This document shows positions 20,781-28,387 of a stretch of 64,000 nt of DNA, in pieces (positions within the stretch are counted from its first letter, which is position 1; every line of letters starts with the position of its first letter). Both the position numbers and the translations under genes were made by a program. Origin of the DNA: Gemmatimonadota bacterium (GTDB lineage: Bacteria; Gemmatimonadota; Gemmatimonadetes; Gemmatimonadales; GWC2-71-9); assembly GCA_040388535.1 (NCBI GenBank), contig JAZKBR010000008.1, forward strand, positions 30,524 to 94,523. The letters are read 5' to 3'. The notes beneath the pieces were generated by a model. That model saw only the letters and a program-made list of their open reading frames with translations, ran no database searches and was not told the DNA's origin.

Positions 20781-21506
20781 ATGCACCGAAAACTGTTTCT
20801 CGCTGCCGCAGCGGCGATCGCTGTTGCTGCCGCCCCGCTCACCGCACAGACGACATCTCCCGTGGTTCCGTTGAGCGACTTCGGCCCCCGACCCGGCCTC
20901 ACCTTCGGTGGCAGTGGCATCTCGACTGATGCAGTCGAGGCCAACTCAGTGGCCAATCAGGTCGCACTGGGCGGCACGCACCTGTTTCTGTCCGCAACGC
21001 CTCGGTTCGCCGATCCCGCCCTTGGGAACGACGGCGCGGGCACCTTCTTCGCCCAGGCCGGCACCGATCTGAATCCGCCGAGCCCGCTCGATCCCTACGC
21101 GCTCTGGAACTTCGATTTCGCGATCGTCGGTGAGAATGTCGAATCTTGGAACTACCGGCTGTACTACGACTTCAACCCCGCAGCCGGCAATTTCGGCGAC
21201 TATGGCTACGTGGCGGTCACTCCGACCCAGGACTCCTGGAACCTCGGGATGAACTTCCTCGGAACCGCCATCGCCGGCATTGTGGTGCCGCCGACCTTCG
21301 CCGCGTTCAACCCGAACGCCGCGGGCGAGTATGGCTTCGCCCTGGTCGCATTCAATGGCAGCCAGGAGGAAGTGGGTCGCACAGCGATTCTCGTCAACAC
21401 CGCCGCGACCGACGTGGTGCCCGAGCCGGCGAGCATGTCGCTGATGGCCATGGGTCTGGTCGGGATGGCCGCGGCGCGCCGCCGGAAGAAGGCCGCCCGC
21501 AGCTAG
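20781..21506 (+). CDS. PEP-CTERM sorting domain-containing exported protein, copy 2
   Basis: 241 aa paralogue of the preceding gene. The mature regions align almost end to end (PRPGLTFGGSGISTDAV, NYRLYYDFNP, NFGDYGYVAVTPTQDSWNLG). Most differences are in the signal peptide, around residues 95-110 and before the C-terminal signal (VPEPASMSLMAMGLVGMAAA-RRRKK). GAGGAG 6 nt before ATG 20781 is a good ribosome-binding site. The TAG stop overlaps the convergent stop of the nuclease gene in an AGCTAGCT palindrome. Together with copy 1 this looks like a tandem duplication of an exosortase substrate. Confidence 0.88.
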   Translation: MHRKLFLAAAAAIAVAAAPLTAQTTSPVVPLSDFGPRPGLTFGGSGISTDAVEANSVANQVALGGTHLFLSATPRFADPALGNDGAGTFFAQAGTDLNPPSPLDPYALWNFDFAIVGENVESWNYRLYYDFNPAAGNFGDYGYVAVTPTQDSWNLGMNFLGTAIAGIVVPPTFAAFNPNAAGEYGFALVAFNGSQEEVGRTAILVNTAATDVVPEPASMSLMAMGLVGMAAARRRKKAARS

Positions 21507-22591
21507 CTCCACGCCTCGAGCGGCTGGGTCCGGCGCCACGCATCGGGCCGGGTCCGGAACCAGCTCATCACCAGCAGCCGCTGGTGCAGTCGCTCCGCAT
21601 CGACCCGTTCCCTGGGCGGTGCGGGGCGATTGCGTTCGGTCCGTACCACGGCCTCGAATGCTTCCCGCTCGATCGGAGAAACCGGGTCGGGATAGCAGGC
21701 GCGCACCTCGCCCCCGATGATGATGTACGCGCGCGCATCGCCGTTCGACCCCGGATCGCGGTAGACAAAGGTGAGCAGTTCGAGGGCCGTGCGCGCTCGG
21801 GTCGTCGCGGCGAGCAACCATTCGAGTGACTCGAATCGTTCACGCCAGCGGAGTGCTCCCTCGAAATCACCCGCATCGCTCCGCGTCGTCATCTCGGTGA
21901 TGACCCGATCGACGGGTCGCACGCTGCGCCCGTCGCAGAACGCCGCCGCAATTTCAGCCTGCTCCCGATACGTCGACTCTACCACGAGTCCCGCGCATGG
22001 TCCGAGGCAGGTGCGGAACTCGAATCGCGGGCAAGCGGCCCGCCTGGGCTCTGCGAAGAGGTCGCCCTGTTCGGCGTACAGCATTGGCATGTCGGCGCGA
22101 CAGTCGCGCAGGCCGAGGAGGTCGCTGAGAATCCGGGCCGCCTGTTGCGCGCGCCCCCGGGAGGGAATCGGTCCGTATACTCGACCGGGGTGCCGTTCTG
22201 GCGAGGTGGTGGGGAGCAGGCGCGGGGCGGGCTCGTCGGTCAGCACAAGGAAGCCGTACTGCTTCGAGCGATTCATCGCGACGTTGAAGCTGGGTCGATG
22301 CTTGCGAATCAACTTCAGTTCGTTGAGTGCTGCAGCGAATTCACTTGGAGCGTAGTCGAAGACGATGTCGCTGGCCGCGTGCAGAATGCGCGCAGCTTTG
22401 TCGTGGGGATATTCGGCCCGGAAATAGGAGAGCAGTCGGGTCCGCAGCTGCTTCGCCTTGCCCACGTAGAGCACTCGCCCGGAGGCGTCGAGCATCCGGT
22501 AGGTGCCGGGTCGATCCTCGGCCAGCCGCCGGACCCGGAGGCGCAACGCCTCGAGGTCGGCAGCAGGGAGGGCGAGGGCGAGGGAGGCCAT
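21503..22591 (-). CDS. GIY-YIG nuclease related to UvrC N-terminal half / Cho
   Basis: 362 aa. The N-terminal GIY-YIG domain carries PGTYRMLDASGRVLYVGKA and the helix EFAAALNELKLIRKHRP with its catalytic Glu. A Cys-containing middle (RFEFRTCLGPCAGL) and a UVR-like segment (VITEMTTRSDAGDFEGALRW) follow, as in UvrC. There is no RNase H-like second nuclease domain or HhH region, so it corresponds to the UvrC N-terminal half or to Cho, which makes 3' incisions in nucleotide excision repair. ATG 22591 is the natural start; an upstream extension would be translated from a heptamer repeat (PSPFSLLPSPF) and is artefactual. Confidence 0.8.
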   Translation of the reverse strand: MASLALALPAADLEALRLRVRRLAEDRPGTYRMLDASGRVLYVGKAKQLRTRLLSYFRAEYPHDKAARILHAASDIVFDYAPSEFAAALNELKLIRKHRPSFNVAMNRSKQYGFLVLTDEPAPRLLPTTSPERHPGRVYGPIPSRGRAQQAARILSDLLGLRDCRADMPMLYAEQGDLFAEPRRAACPRFEFRTCLGPCAGLVVESTYREQAEIAAAFCDGRSVRPVDRVITEMTTRSDAGDFEGALRWRERFESLEWLLAATTRARTALELLTFVYRDPGSNGDARAYIIIGGEVRACYPDPVSPIEREAFEAVVRTERNRPAPPRERVDAERLHQRLLVMSWFRTRPDAWRRTQPLEAWS

Positions 22592-22603
22592 GCCGAAAGA
22601 TAC

Positions 22604-22801
22604 GAGAAGGGAGAAGCGAGAAGGGAGAATCGAGAAGGGAGAAGGGAGAAGGGAGAAGGGAGAAGGGAGAAGGGAGGAGGGTCGAGAACGTGTCACCCTG
22701 AGCGTAGCGAGGGGGCGGAGTTCAGGCTCCCTCGACTCCGCCCGCTTCGCGGGCTGCGCTCAGGATGACAACCCCTTCTCCCTTCTCCCTTCTCGCTTCT
22801 C
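22604..22801. repeat. Compound inverted element: (GAGAAGG)11 - inner palindrome - (CCTTCTC)4
   Basis: It fills the mutM-nuclease intergenic region. Left arm 22604-22680: eleven 7-nt units, eight exact GAGAAGG and three variants. Right arm 22774-22801: four CCTTCTC-type units starting 5 nt from the mutM stop codon. Between them, 22692-22707 (GTCACCCTGAGCGTAG) pairs with 22754-22769 (CTGCGCTCAGGATGAC) with two mismatches, and inner GGGCGGAG / CTCCGCCC segments pair again. The inner part resembles a widespread dispersed GTCATCCTGAGCG-type repeat. On the coding (minus) strand the purine arm comes first, just after mutM. Confidence 0.85.
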
Positions 22802-22805
22802 GTCT

Positions 22806-23630
22806 TCAGCTCTGGCACCGCCAGCAAAACACCGTCCCGCGCGCATCGATATCGTGGGTCGCGGCGAGGCGGGTCCCGCAGATCCGGCATGCCTCCCCTT
22901 CGCGGCCATAGACGAAGAGCTCAAGCTGGAAATTGCCCGGCTCACCGGTGCTGGTGACATAATCCCGGAACGAGGTCCCCTCGCTCGCGATGGCCGCGGC
23001 GAGAATACGCTGGACGTGGCCATGGAGGCTGCGAAGCTGGGCAACTGGCACCCGGCTGGCGGCCTTCGAGGGGTCGATCCCCGCGGCGAAGAGGGCCTCG
23101 GTCGCATAGATGTTTCCGACGCCAACGACGACCTTCTGGTCCATCAGGACTTTCTTGATCGCCGCGCGGGATTTCCCGAGCCGCTGAGCGAAGAGGTCGG
23201 CAGTGAACGCCGGGTCGAGCGGTTCCGGTCCGAGGCGGGCGTCGTAGGCGAGCCAGCCGGCTTCGTCGAGCCAGCGCAGCGTACCGATCCGGCGGACATC
23301 GCGATAAACCAGGGTCGCGCCGTCATCGAGGTCGCAACGGAGCACGGCATAGTGCAGTTCTTCGGCTGAGAGCGCTCGCTCGTATACCAGCAGTGACCCG
23401 GTCATCCCGGGCTGTACCGCGAGAATCTTCGTGTCGGTGCGCAGCAGCGCGTGCTTCGCGCGGCGATCGACCGCGGTGATCTGACGTCCAGGGAGTTCTC
23501 GCAGCAAGGTGTCCGCGCTCACGCCCTCGAGCACGTTGTCGTGCGACAGCGCGGCACTCACGATCCGTCGATCCACGAGTCGTGCCCGCAGCTGGCGGAC
23601 GAGAGTCTCGACTTCAGGTAGTTCCGGCAT
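22806..23630 (-). CDS. mutM: Formamidopyrimidine-DNA glycosylase (Fpg/MutM)
   Basis: Base-excision repair glycosylase/AP lyase removing 8-oxoguanine and formamidopyrimidines; 274 aa. It must start MPELPEVETLV, as Pro2 is the catalytic nucleophile; this fixes the start at ATG 23630 and rejects a longer reading made of repeat. The conserved Lys is in RRAKHALLR, and KVVVGVGNIYATEALF is the H2TH region. The C-terminal zinc finger is CRICGTRLAATHDI...CWRC. The start overlaps the purD stop (TGATG). A degenerate heptamer unit (GGGAGGG) serves as its ribosome-binding site. Heptamer arrays lie on both sides of the gene. Confidence 0.96.
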   Translation of the reverse strand: MPELPEVETLVRQLRARLVDRRIVSAALSHDNVLEGVSADTLLRELPGRQITAVDRRAKHALLRTDTKILAVQPGMTGSLLVYERALSAEELHYAVLRCDLDDGATLVYRDVRRIGTLRWLDEAGWLAYDARLGPEPLDPAFTADLFAQRLGKSRAAIKKVLMDQKVVVGVGNIYATEALFAAGIDPSKAASRVPVAQLRSLHGHVQRILAAAIASEGTSFRDYVTSTGEPGNFQLELFVYGREGEACRICGTRLAATHDIDARGTVFCWRCQS

Positions 23631-24928
23631 CAGCCCTCCCTTCTCTCTTCTCCCTTCTCCCTTCTCGCAGCTTCCCGCCACCCAATGTCCCCGCGAAACT
23701 GCATCCCCTCGAAACGAATGCTCTCGGCGGCGCGCCGACTGGCGGACTGCGCCTCGGCGAACGTCGCGGCGACAGCGGTCACTGCGAAGACGCGCCCGCC
23801 GTTCGTTACGAGGGTGCCGTCCTCCCGGGAGGCCGTGCCCGCGTGGTAGACGGTGACGCCCTCGGCGAAGCGCTCGGGGAGCGTGATCGGGTCACCCTTT
23901 CGTGGCGCATCGGGGTAGCCTGCCGCCGCAACGACCGTGGTCACTGCGGCCGCGTCACGCAGGGTAAGCTCGGGCAGTGCTGCACCGCGAGCCGCGGCGT
24001 CGAGCAGCGCAGTCAGACCGGAGCCAACCAGCGGCAGGACTACCTCGGTCTCGGGATCGCCGAGTCGGCAATTGAATTCCACCACGTTCGGTGTGCCGTC
24101 GGGATGGAGCATCAACCCGGCATAGAGCACCCCGCAGAATGGCGCACCGCGTCGTTCGAGTTCGGCGAGCGCGGGGAGCAGAACCTCTCGCTCCACGCGC
24201 GCGAGCAGGGCAGGGGAAGTAAGCGCGACCGGAGCGTACGCGCCCATCCCGCCGGTGTTGGGGCCGAGATCGCCTTCGCCGAGCCGCTTGTGGTCCTGGG
24301 CCGGCGGCAGGATGCGCACTTCGCGGCCGTTGGTGACGGCCAGCACCGAAAGCTCTTCTCCGACCAGAAACGACTCGATCACGACGACATCGCCCGCGGC
24401 GCCGAATTGATGCTCACCCAGCATTGACCTCACCGTGTGAGCGGCTTCGTCGCGGGTCTCGCAGACGACGGCGCCCTTGCCGGCCGCGAGGCCTGATGCC
24501 TTCACGACCAGCGGCTCGGCATGCGTGTCGATGTACGCGAGGGCGGCAGCCAGATCGGTGAAGGTGGCGCTCGCCGCGGTGGGAATCCCGGCGGCCGCCA
24601 TCACATCCTTCGCGAAGGCCTTCGACGCCTCTATTTGTGCTGCGGCGGCCCCCGGCCCGAACACGGCGATCCCCGCCGTGCGCAGCCGATCGGCGAGTCC
24701 GAGTGCCAGCGGGACTTCGGGACCGACGACGACGAGGTCGATCGAGAGGAACGCGGCGGCATCGGTGAGGCGGTCGAGATCATCGGCCGCGATCGGCAGG
24801 TTGGTAGCCAGCTGGGCCGTTCCCGGGTTGCCCGGGGCGACGTAGATCAGGTGGGACGGATCATCGGCAGCGAGGGCGTGGACGAGTGCGTGTTCGCGGC
24901 CCCCGCCGCCGACGATGAGCAACTTCAC
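23630..24928 (-). CDS. purD: Phosphoribosylamine-glycine ligase (GAR synthetase)
   Basis: ATP-grasp enzyme of purine synthesis; joins phosphoribosylamine and glycine. 432 aa. The N-terminal VGGGGREHALVHAL and the ATP-grasp segments (KASGLAAGKGAVV, LGPNTGGMGAY, VEFNCRLGDPETEVVLPL) are canonical. The native protein probably ended near GDIGWREAA; the last roughly eleven residues (RREKGEERREG) are encoded by a GAGAAGG heptamer array that has replaced the original stop. The start overlaps the stop of the M48 protease gene by 4 nt. Confidence 0.95.
   Translation of the reverse strand: MKLLIVGGGGREHALVHALAADDPSHLIYVAPGNPGTAQLATNLPIAADDLDRLTDAAAFLSIDLVVVGPEVPLALGLADRLRTAGIAVFGPGAAAAQIEASKAFAKDVMAAAGIPTAASATFTDLAAALAYIDTHAEPLVVKASGLAAGKGAVVCETRDEAAHTVRSMLGEHQFGAAGDVVVIESFLVGEELSVLAVTNGREVRILPPAQDHKRLGEGDLGPNTGGMGAYAPVALTSPALLARVEREVLLPALAELERRGAPFCGVLYAGLMLHPDGTPNVVEFNCRLGDPETEVVLPLVGSGLTALLDAAARGAALPELTLRDAAAVTTVVAAAGYPDAPRKGDPITLPERFAEGVTVYHAGTASREDGTLVTNGGRVFAVTAVAATFAEAQSASRRAAESIRFEGMQFRGDIGWREAARREKGEERREG
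23639..23666 (-). repeat. Heptamer array GAGAAGG inside the 3' end of purD
   Basis: Four 7-nt units on the minus strand (three GAGAAGG, one GAGAAGA), with a degenerate GGGAGGG after them. They encode the C-terminal tail of PurD and end 8 nt before the mutM start codon, where they provide a Shine-Dalgarno-like sequence. Confidence 0.8.
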
Positions 24929-25950
24929 GCGGAGCCTTTCGCGCGCGCTTCCTGATAGGCTTCCTTCGCCTTCTCGCCGGCGCGCTTCGCGGCATTCTTG
25001 ATGTGATCCACGGTGTCCTTGAACTCCGCCTTGTAGTGCGCCGCCGCGTCGCGCATATCGTCGCGCAGTGGGCGATCGGCCTCGGGCGTCCCGCGACGGA
25101 TGTACTCGCCCCGGATGATCCGCTCGTATTCGCCCGCCTGCACCCAGCGCTGCACTTCTGCGGCGCGCACGACATTCATCGGGTGCGTGAGCGCCAGCGT
25201 CGCGACAATCTTGTAGACGATGTCGAGCCCGTCGTTGGACGCGGCGTATTCATTCGCCTGCTGCATGAACGGTTCGAGATTCAGGTCGCCAGGGCGGATG
25301 TTCGCGGTGTTGCCGCCGCCAGCCATCTTCATGAAGAGCCGCATGGTGGCCGCGAGATCCTGCGAACCGAGCAGGCCCGCACGATCGGCCGAAAGCTCTG
25401 ATTTCCGCGACCACTCGAGGAACGCCATCTTCACGGGCAGCAGGATGATGCTCGCGAGCACTGGCAACACGCCGAGTGACACCAGCAGCATGATCTCGGC
25501 GATGGTACGGTAGAGCGAGTGCCCGCTCATCACGTGACCAAGCTCGTGCGCGAGCAGGACTCGCTGCTCATCGATGTCGAGCAGCTCGAGCGCCGAACTG
25601 TGAATCACGATGAAGGGGTTGTCGATGCCGTAAGCGCCGGCGTTGAACACGGGAGTCTGGGTGACGTAAAGCTCGGGGATCACTTCCCAGCCGAAGGTCG
25701 AGCAGTTCTCGACGTGCAATCCCCAGAGCGTCGGGAACTGGGTCGGCCCCACGCGAACGGCGTTGCCCTGGAAGAGCAGCTGGATGCCTCGCTCACCACC
25801 AAGGATGCCGAGAATCTTGCGAATGATTTCGTCGACGCCAGGAATGGCGCGGAGCGATTGGAGGGCGGCGCGATCGGCTGGATGTTCCCACGAGACGGCA
25901 GCAATCTCGGGCAAGGCGACGCGCGGACGGGCGGCAGGCAACGAGGTCAT
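24925..25950 (-). CDS. M48 family zinc metalloprotease (HtpX/Oma1-like)
   Basis: 341 aa. The zinc motif HELGHVMSGHSLYRT is followed by two membrane helices (IMLLVSLGVLPVLASIILL), and ELSADRAGLL supplies the third ligand Glu, the classic M48 arrangement. Such proteases act on membrane or damaged proteins. The C-terminus is charged and helical (HIKNAAKRAGEKAKEAYQEA). ATG 25950 is preferred over the adjacent GTG 25953. The stop overlaps the purD start, so the two are co-translated, although no functional link is apparent. Confidence 0.85.
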   Translation of the reverse strand: MTSLPAARPRVALPEIAAVSWEHPADRAALQSLRAIPGVDEIIRKILGILGGERGIQLLFQGNAVRVGPTQFPTLWGLHVENCSTFGWEVIPELYVTQTPVFNAGAYGIDNPFIVIHSSALELLDIDEQRVLLAHELGHVMSGHSLYRTIAEIMLLVSLGVLPVLASIILLPVKMAFLEWSRKSELSADRAGLLGSQDLAATMRLFMKMAGGGNTANIRPGDLNLEPFMQQANEYAASNDGLDIVYKIVATLALTHPMNVVRAAEVQRWVQAGEYERIIRGEYIRRGTPEADRPLRDDMRDAAAHYKAEFKDTVDHIKNAAKRAGEKAKEAYQEARAKGSA

Positions 25951-26018
25951 CACGAGCTCGACAGTTGGGGACTCACAATCCTACGCAGTCGGCCGGGGTT
26001 CTGTTTCACGATGCACCA

Positions 26019-27188
26019 TCAGACCGCCATCGCCTGATCGAGGTCGGCCATCAGGTCGTCGATGTCCTCGATCCCGACCGAGAGCCGGACCAGGGAGTCG
26101 GTGAGCCCCATTTCGTCGCGCATCGCCTTGGGGACCGAAGCGTGGGTCATCGAGGCCGGGTGCCCCACCAGCGACTCCACCCCGCCCAGCGACTCGGCGA
26201 GCGAGAAGATCTTCGTGGCTTCCACCATCCGCTTCGCCTTGGCGACATCCCCCAGCTCGATCGACAGCATCCCGCCGAAGTCGCTCATCTGGCGGCTGGC
26301 GAGGGCGTGCTGCGGATGATCGGCCAGACCAGGGTAATAGACGCGCACCACATCCTTCCGTTCCGAGAGCCACTGGGCCAGCCGCCTGGCGCTGCGGCAG
26401 TGGGCCTTCATCCGCAGCGGCAGGGTCTTGACGCCGCGCAGGGCGAGCCAGCAATCGAACGGGCCCGGGACGCCACCAGCGGCGTTCTGGAGGAAGCCGA
26501 GCTGCTCGCCGAGGTCGTCGCGTCCGGTAATCAGGGCGCCACCCACCATATCCGAGTGCCCGTTGAGGTACTTGGTGGTGGAGTGCAGCACGATATCGGC
26601 GCCGAAGGAGAGCGGGCGCTGGAGGATCGGCGTCGCGAAGGTGTTGTCGACCACGAAGAGCAGCCCCAGGGCCTGCGCCAGGTCGCCCACGGCACGCAGG
26701 TCGGTGAGGAACATCATCGGATTCGTCGGCGTCTCGCAGAAGAGCATTTTCGTGGTCGGCCGCAGGGCGCCTTCGATGTTCCGGATCTCGCGCATGTCGA
26801 CAAAAGTGAACTCGAGCCCGAAGCGCTCATAAACGCGCTGCATCAGCCGATGACTACCGCCGTAGATGTTCGCGCCGACCACGACGTGATCGCCCTTGTT
26901 GAGGAGCTTGAGGGTGGTGTCGAGCGCCGCCAGACCCGAGCCGAAGGCGAAGCCGTGGCTCCCCCCTTCGAGGGCGGTCAGGCAGCGCTCGAGGGTCTCG
27001 CGCGTGGGGTTCTGGGTACGGGCGTATTCGTAGCCCGCGTGGGGTGACCCGAGTGCGTCCTGGATATAGGTGGACGTCTGGTAGATCGGTGGCATGACCG
27101 CACCCGCCAGCGGGTCGGGCTGGTGACCCGCGTGGACCGCCAGAGTAGCGAGTCGGTGAGCGGGATCTGTATGTGCGAGTCGAGTCAT
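26019..27188 (-). CDS. PLP-dependent trans-sulfuration enzyme (cystathionine gamma-synthase/lyase family)
   Basis: 389 aa Cys/Met metabolism PLP enzyme. The Schiff-base Lys is in LHSTTKYLNGHSDMVGG; YEYARTQNPTRETLE (phosphate-binding Tyr/Arg of the neighbouring subunit), AFGSGLAALD and VDNTFATP are family signatures. Members make or split cystathionine or form homocysteine/methional products; the exact reaction (MetB, MetC, MetY-like or Mgl) cannot be fixed from sequence alone. The start at ATG 27188 precedes HAGHQPDP; a longer frame is antisense to the divergent regulator. A 7-bp hairpin lies in its leader. Confidence 0.9.
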   Translation of the reverse strand: MTRLAHTDPAHRLATLAVHAGHQPDPLAGAVMPPIYQTSTYIQDALGSPHAGYEYARTQNPTRETLERCLTALEGGSHGFAFGSGLAALDTTLKLLNKGDHVVVGANIYGGSHRLMQRVYERFGLEFTFVDMREIRNIEGALRPTTKMLFCETPTNPMMFLTDLRAVGDLAQALGLLFVVDNTFATPILQRPLSFGADIVLHSTTKYLNGHSDMVGGALITGRDDLGEQLGFLQNAAGGVPGPFDCWLALRGVKTLPLRMKAHCRSARRLAQWLSERKDVVRVYYPGLADHPQHALASRQMSDFGGMLSIELGDVAKAKRMVEATKIFSLAESLGGVESLVGHPASMTHASVPKAMRDEMGLTDSLVRLSVGIEDIDDLMADLDQAMAV

Positions 27189-27206
27189 GGTGGTGCCCGG
27201 CGAAAG

Positions 27207-27231
27207 GAGGCGGAAGGTTATGCCCCGCCTC
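27207..27231 (-). promoter_or_regulatory. Hairpin in the leader of the trans-sulfuration gene
   Basis: On the minus strand GAGGCGG pairs with CCGCCTC around an 11-nt loop. The loop-side GGGGCA can alternatively pair with an upstream TGCCCC, giving a pseudoknot-like or mutually exclusive fold 18 nt before the ATG. It does not match any SAM riboswitch consensus I can recall, so regulation is only a possibility. Confidence 0.3.
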
Positions 27232-27288
27232 AAGTTGGGGCAACCCGCTGATTGTCGGGACCGGCCGCCCCCGGTACTTTTTTCATGG

Positions 27289-28356
27289 ATGGCCTCCCTG
27301 AACCCTGCTGCCTCCGGACCCGAGACCGAGCGCATCCTCGTCGTCGACAACGATGAGTACGTTCGGCGCGTCCTGACCCGGGCTTTGGCCATCGACGGCT
27401 ATGAGACCTACGAGGCCGAGGGGACCGAGCAGGCCCTGGCACTGCTGGAGGAGCTGGGCGGAGTACCGCTGGTGCTGAGCGACATCCACATGCCGGGGCG
27501 CGATGGCGTCGCCTTGCTCGTGGATGTGATGGCCAAGTACCCCGATACCGCCGTAGTGATGCTCACCGGCGACGCCGACGTCGCCATGGCGGTGGAAAGT
27601 CTCAAACTCGGCGCACTCGACTATCTCGCCAAGCCGGTGCTGGTCGAGGAGCTGCAGCAACGGGTTCGTCGCGCGCTCGACAAGCGCCGGATGACAATCC
27701 AGTTCCGCGACCTGCAGAAGAACTACCAGGAAGATCTCGAGCGACAGGTCAGCGAACTCTCCCGCAAGAACCAGGAGATGTTCCTCGCCCAGGTCCAGAT
27801 GGCAGTGCGGATGCTGGAAGCCAAGGACCAGTACACCCGCGGTCACTCCCACCGCGTCGCCATGTACGCCGAGGCGACCGGCCGGATGATGGGCCTCGAT
27901 GAAGAACTGGTGCAGCAGATCCGCCTTGGCGGCGAGTTGCACGACGTGGGCAAGATCGGGACGCGCGATGCCGTGCTCAACAAGCCGGGCGCGCTCACCG
28001 ACGAGGAATTCGCCGAGATCCGGCGGCACACCACCGACGGTGAGGAGATGCTCTCGGTGCTCCGCGAAGATCACCCCGAGGTGCTGCACATTGTGCGCTG
28101 GCATCACGAACGCCTTGATGGCTCAGGCTTTCCCGATGGGCTGCACGCCGCCGACATTCCGATGACGGCGCGAATCGTCGCCGTGGTCGATGCCTTCGAC
28201 GCGATGACCACCACGCGCGCCTATCGCGAGATGCGGAAGCCGGAGCTCGCATTCGAGGAACTCGAGCGTTTTCAGGGAATGCACTTCGACCCCGACGTGG
28301 TGAAGGCGTTCCGCGCGGCCTTCCCCGATCCTTCCCTGTTGCCCTTGCCCACGTGA
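27289..28356 (+). CDS. Response regulator with HD-GYP cyclic-di-GMP phosphodiesterase domain
   Basis: 355 aa. The N-terminal receiver has LVVDNDEYV, the phospho-acceptor Asp in LVLSDIHMPG, MLTGDA and LAKPV. A coiled-coil linker (LQKNYQEDLERQVSELSRKN) leads to the HD-GYP domain: HSHRVAMYAEA, LHDVGKIGTRDAVLNKPG, RRHTTDGEEML, and the output signature HHERLDGSGFPDGL. HD-GYP proteins hydrolyse c-di-GMP. Signal input is by phosphorylation from an unlinked kinase. ATG 27289 is used; no clear ribosome-binding site is visible and the receiver starts about 16 residues in. Confidence 0.93.
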   Translation: MASLNPAASGPETERILVVDNDEYVRRVLTRALAIDGYETYEAEGTEQALALLEELGGVPLVLSDIHMPGRDGVALLVDVMAKYPDTAVVMLTGDADVAMAVESLKLGALDYLAKPVLVEELQQRVRRALDKRRMTIQFRDLQKNYQEDLERQVSELSRKNQEMFLAQVQMAVRMLEAKDQYTRGHSHRVAMYAEATGRMMGLDEELVQQIRLGGELHDVGKIGTRDAVLNKPGALTDEEFAEIRRHTTDGEEMLSVLREDHPEVLHIVRWHHERLDGSGFPDGLHAADIPMTARIVAVVDAFDAMTTTRAYREMRKPELAFEELERFQGMHFDPDVVKAFRAAFPDPSLLPLPT

Positions 28357-28387
28357 GCCCGCGCTCCAGTCGTGAGACCAATCGCCG

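Noticed and set aside
22591..22696. N-terminal extension of the UvrC-like nuclease (PSPFSLLPSPF repeats)
   Set aside because: It is the translation of CCTTCTC units; the family starts near the GIY-YIG domain.
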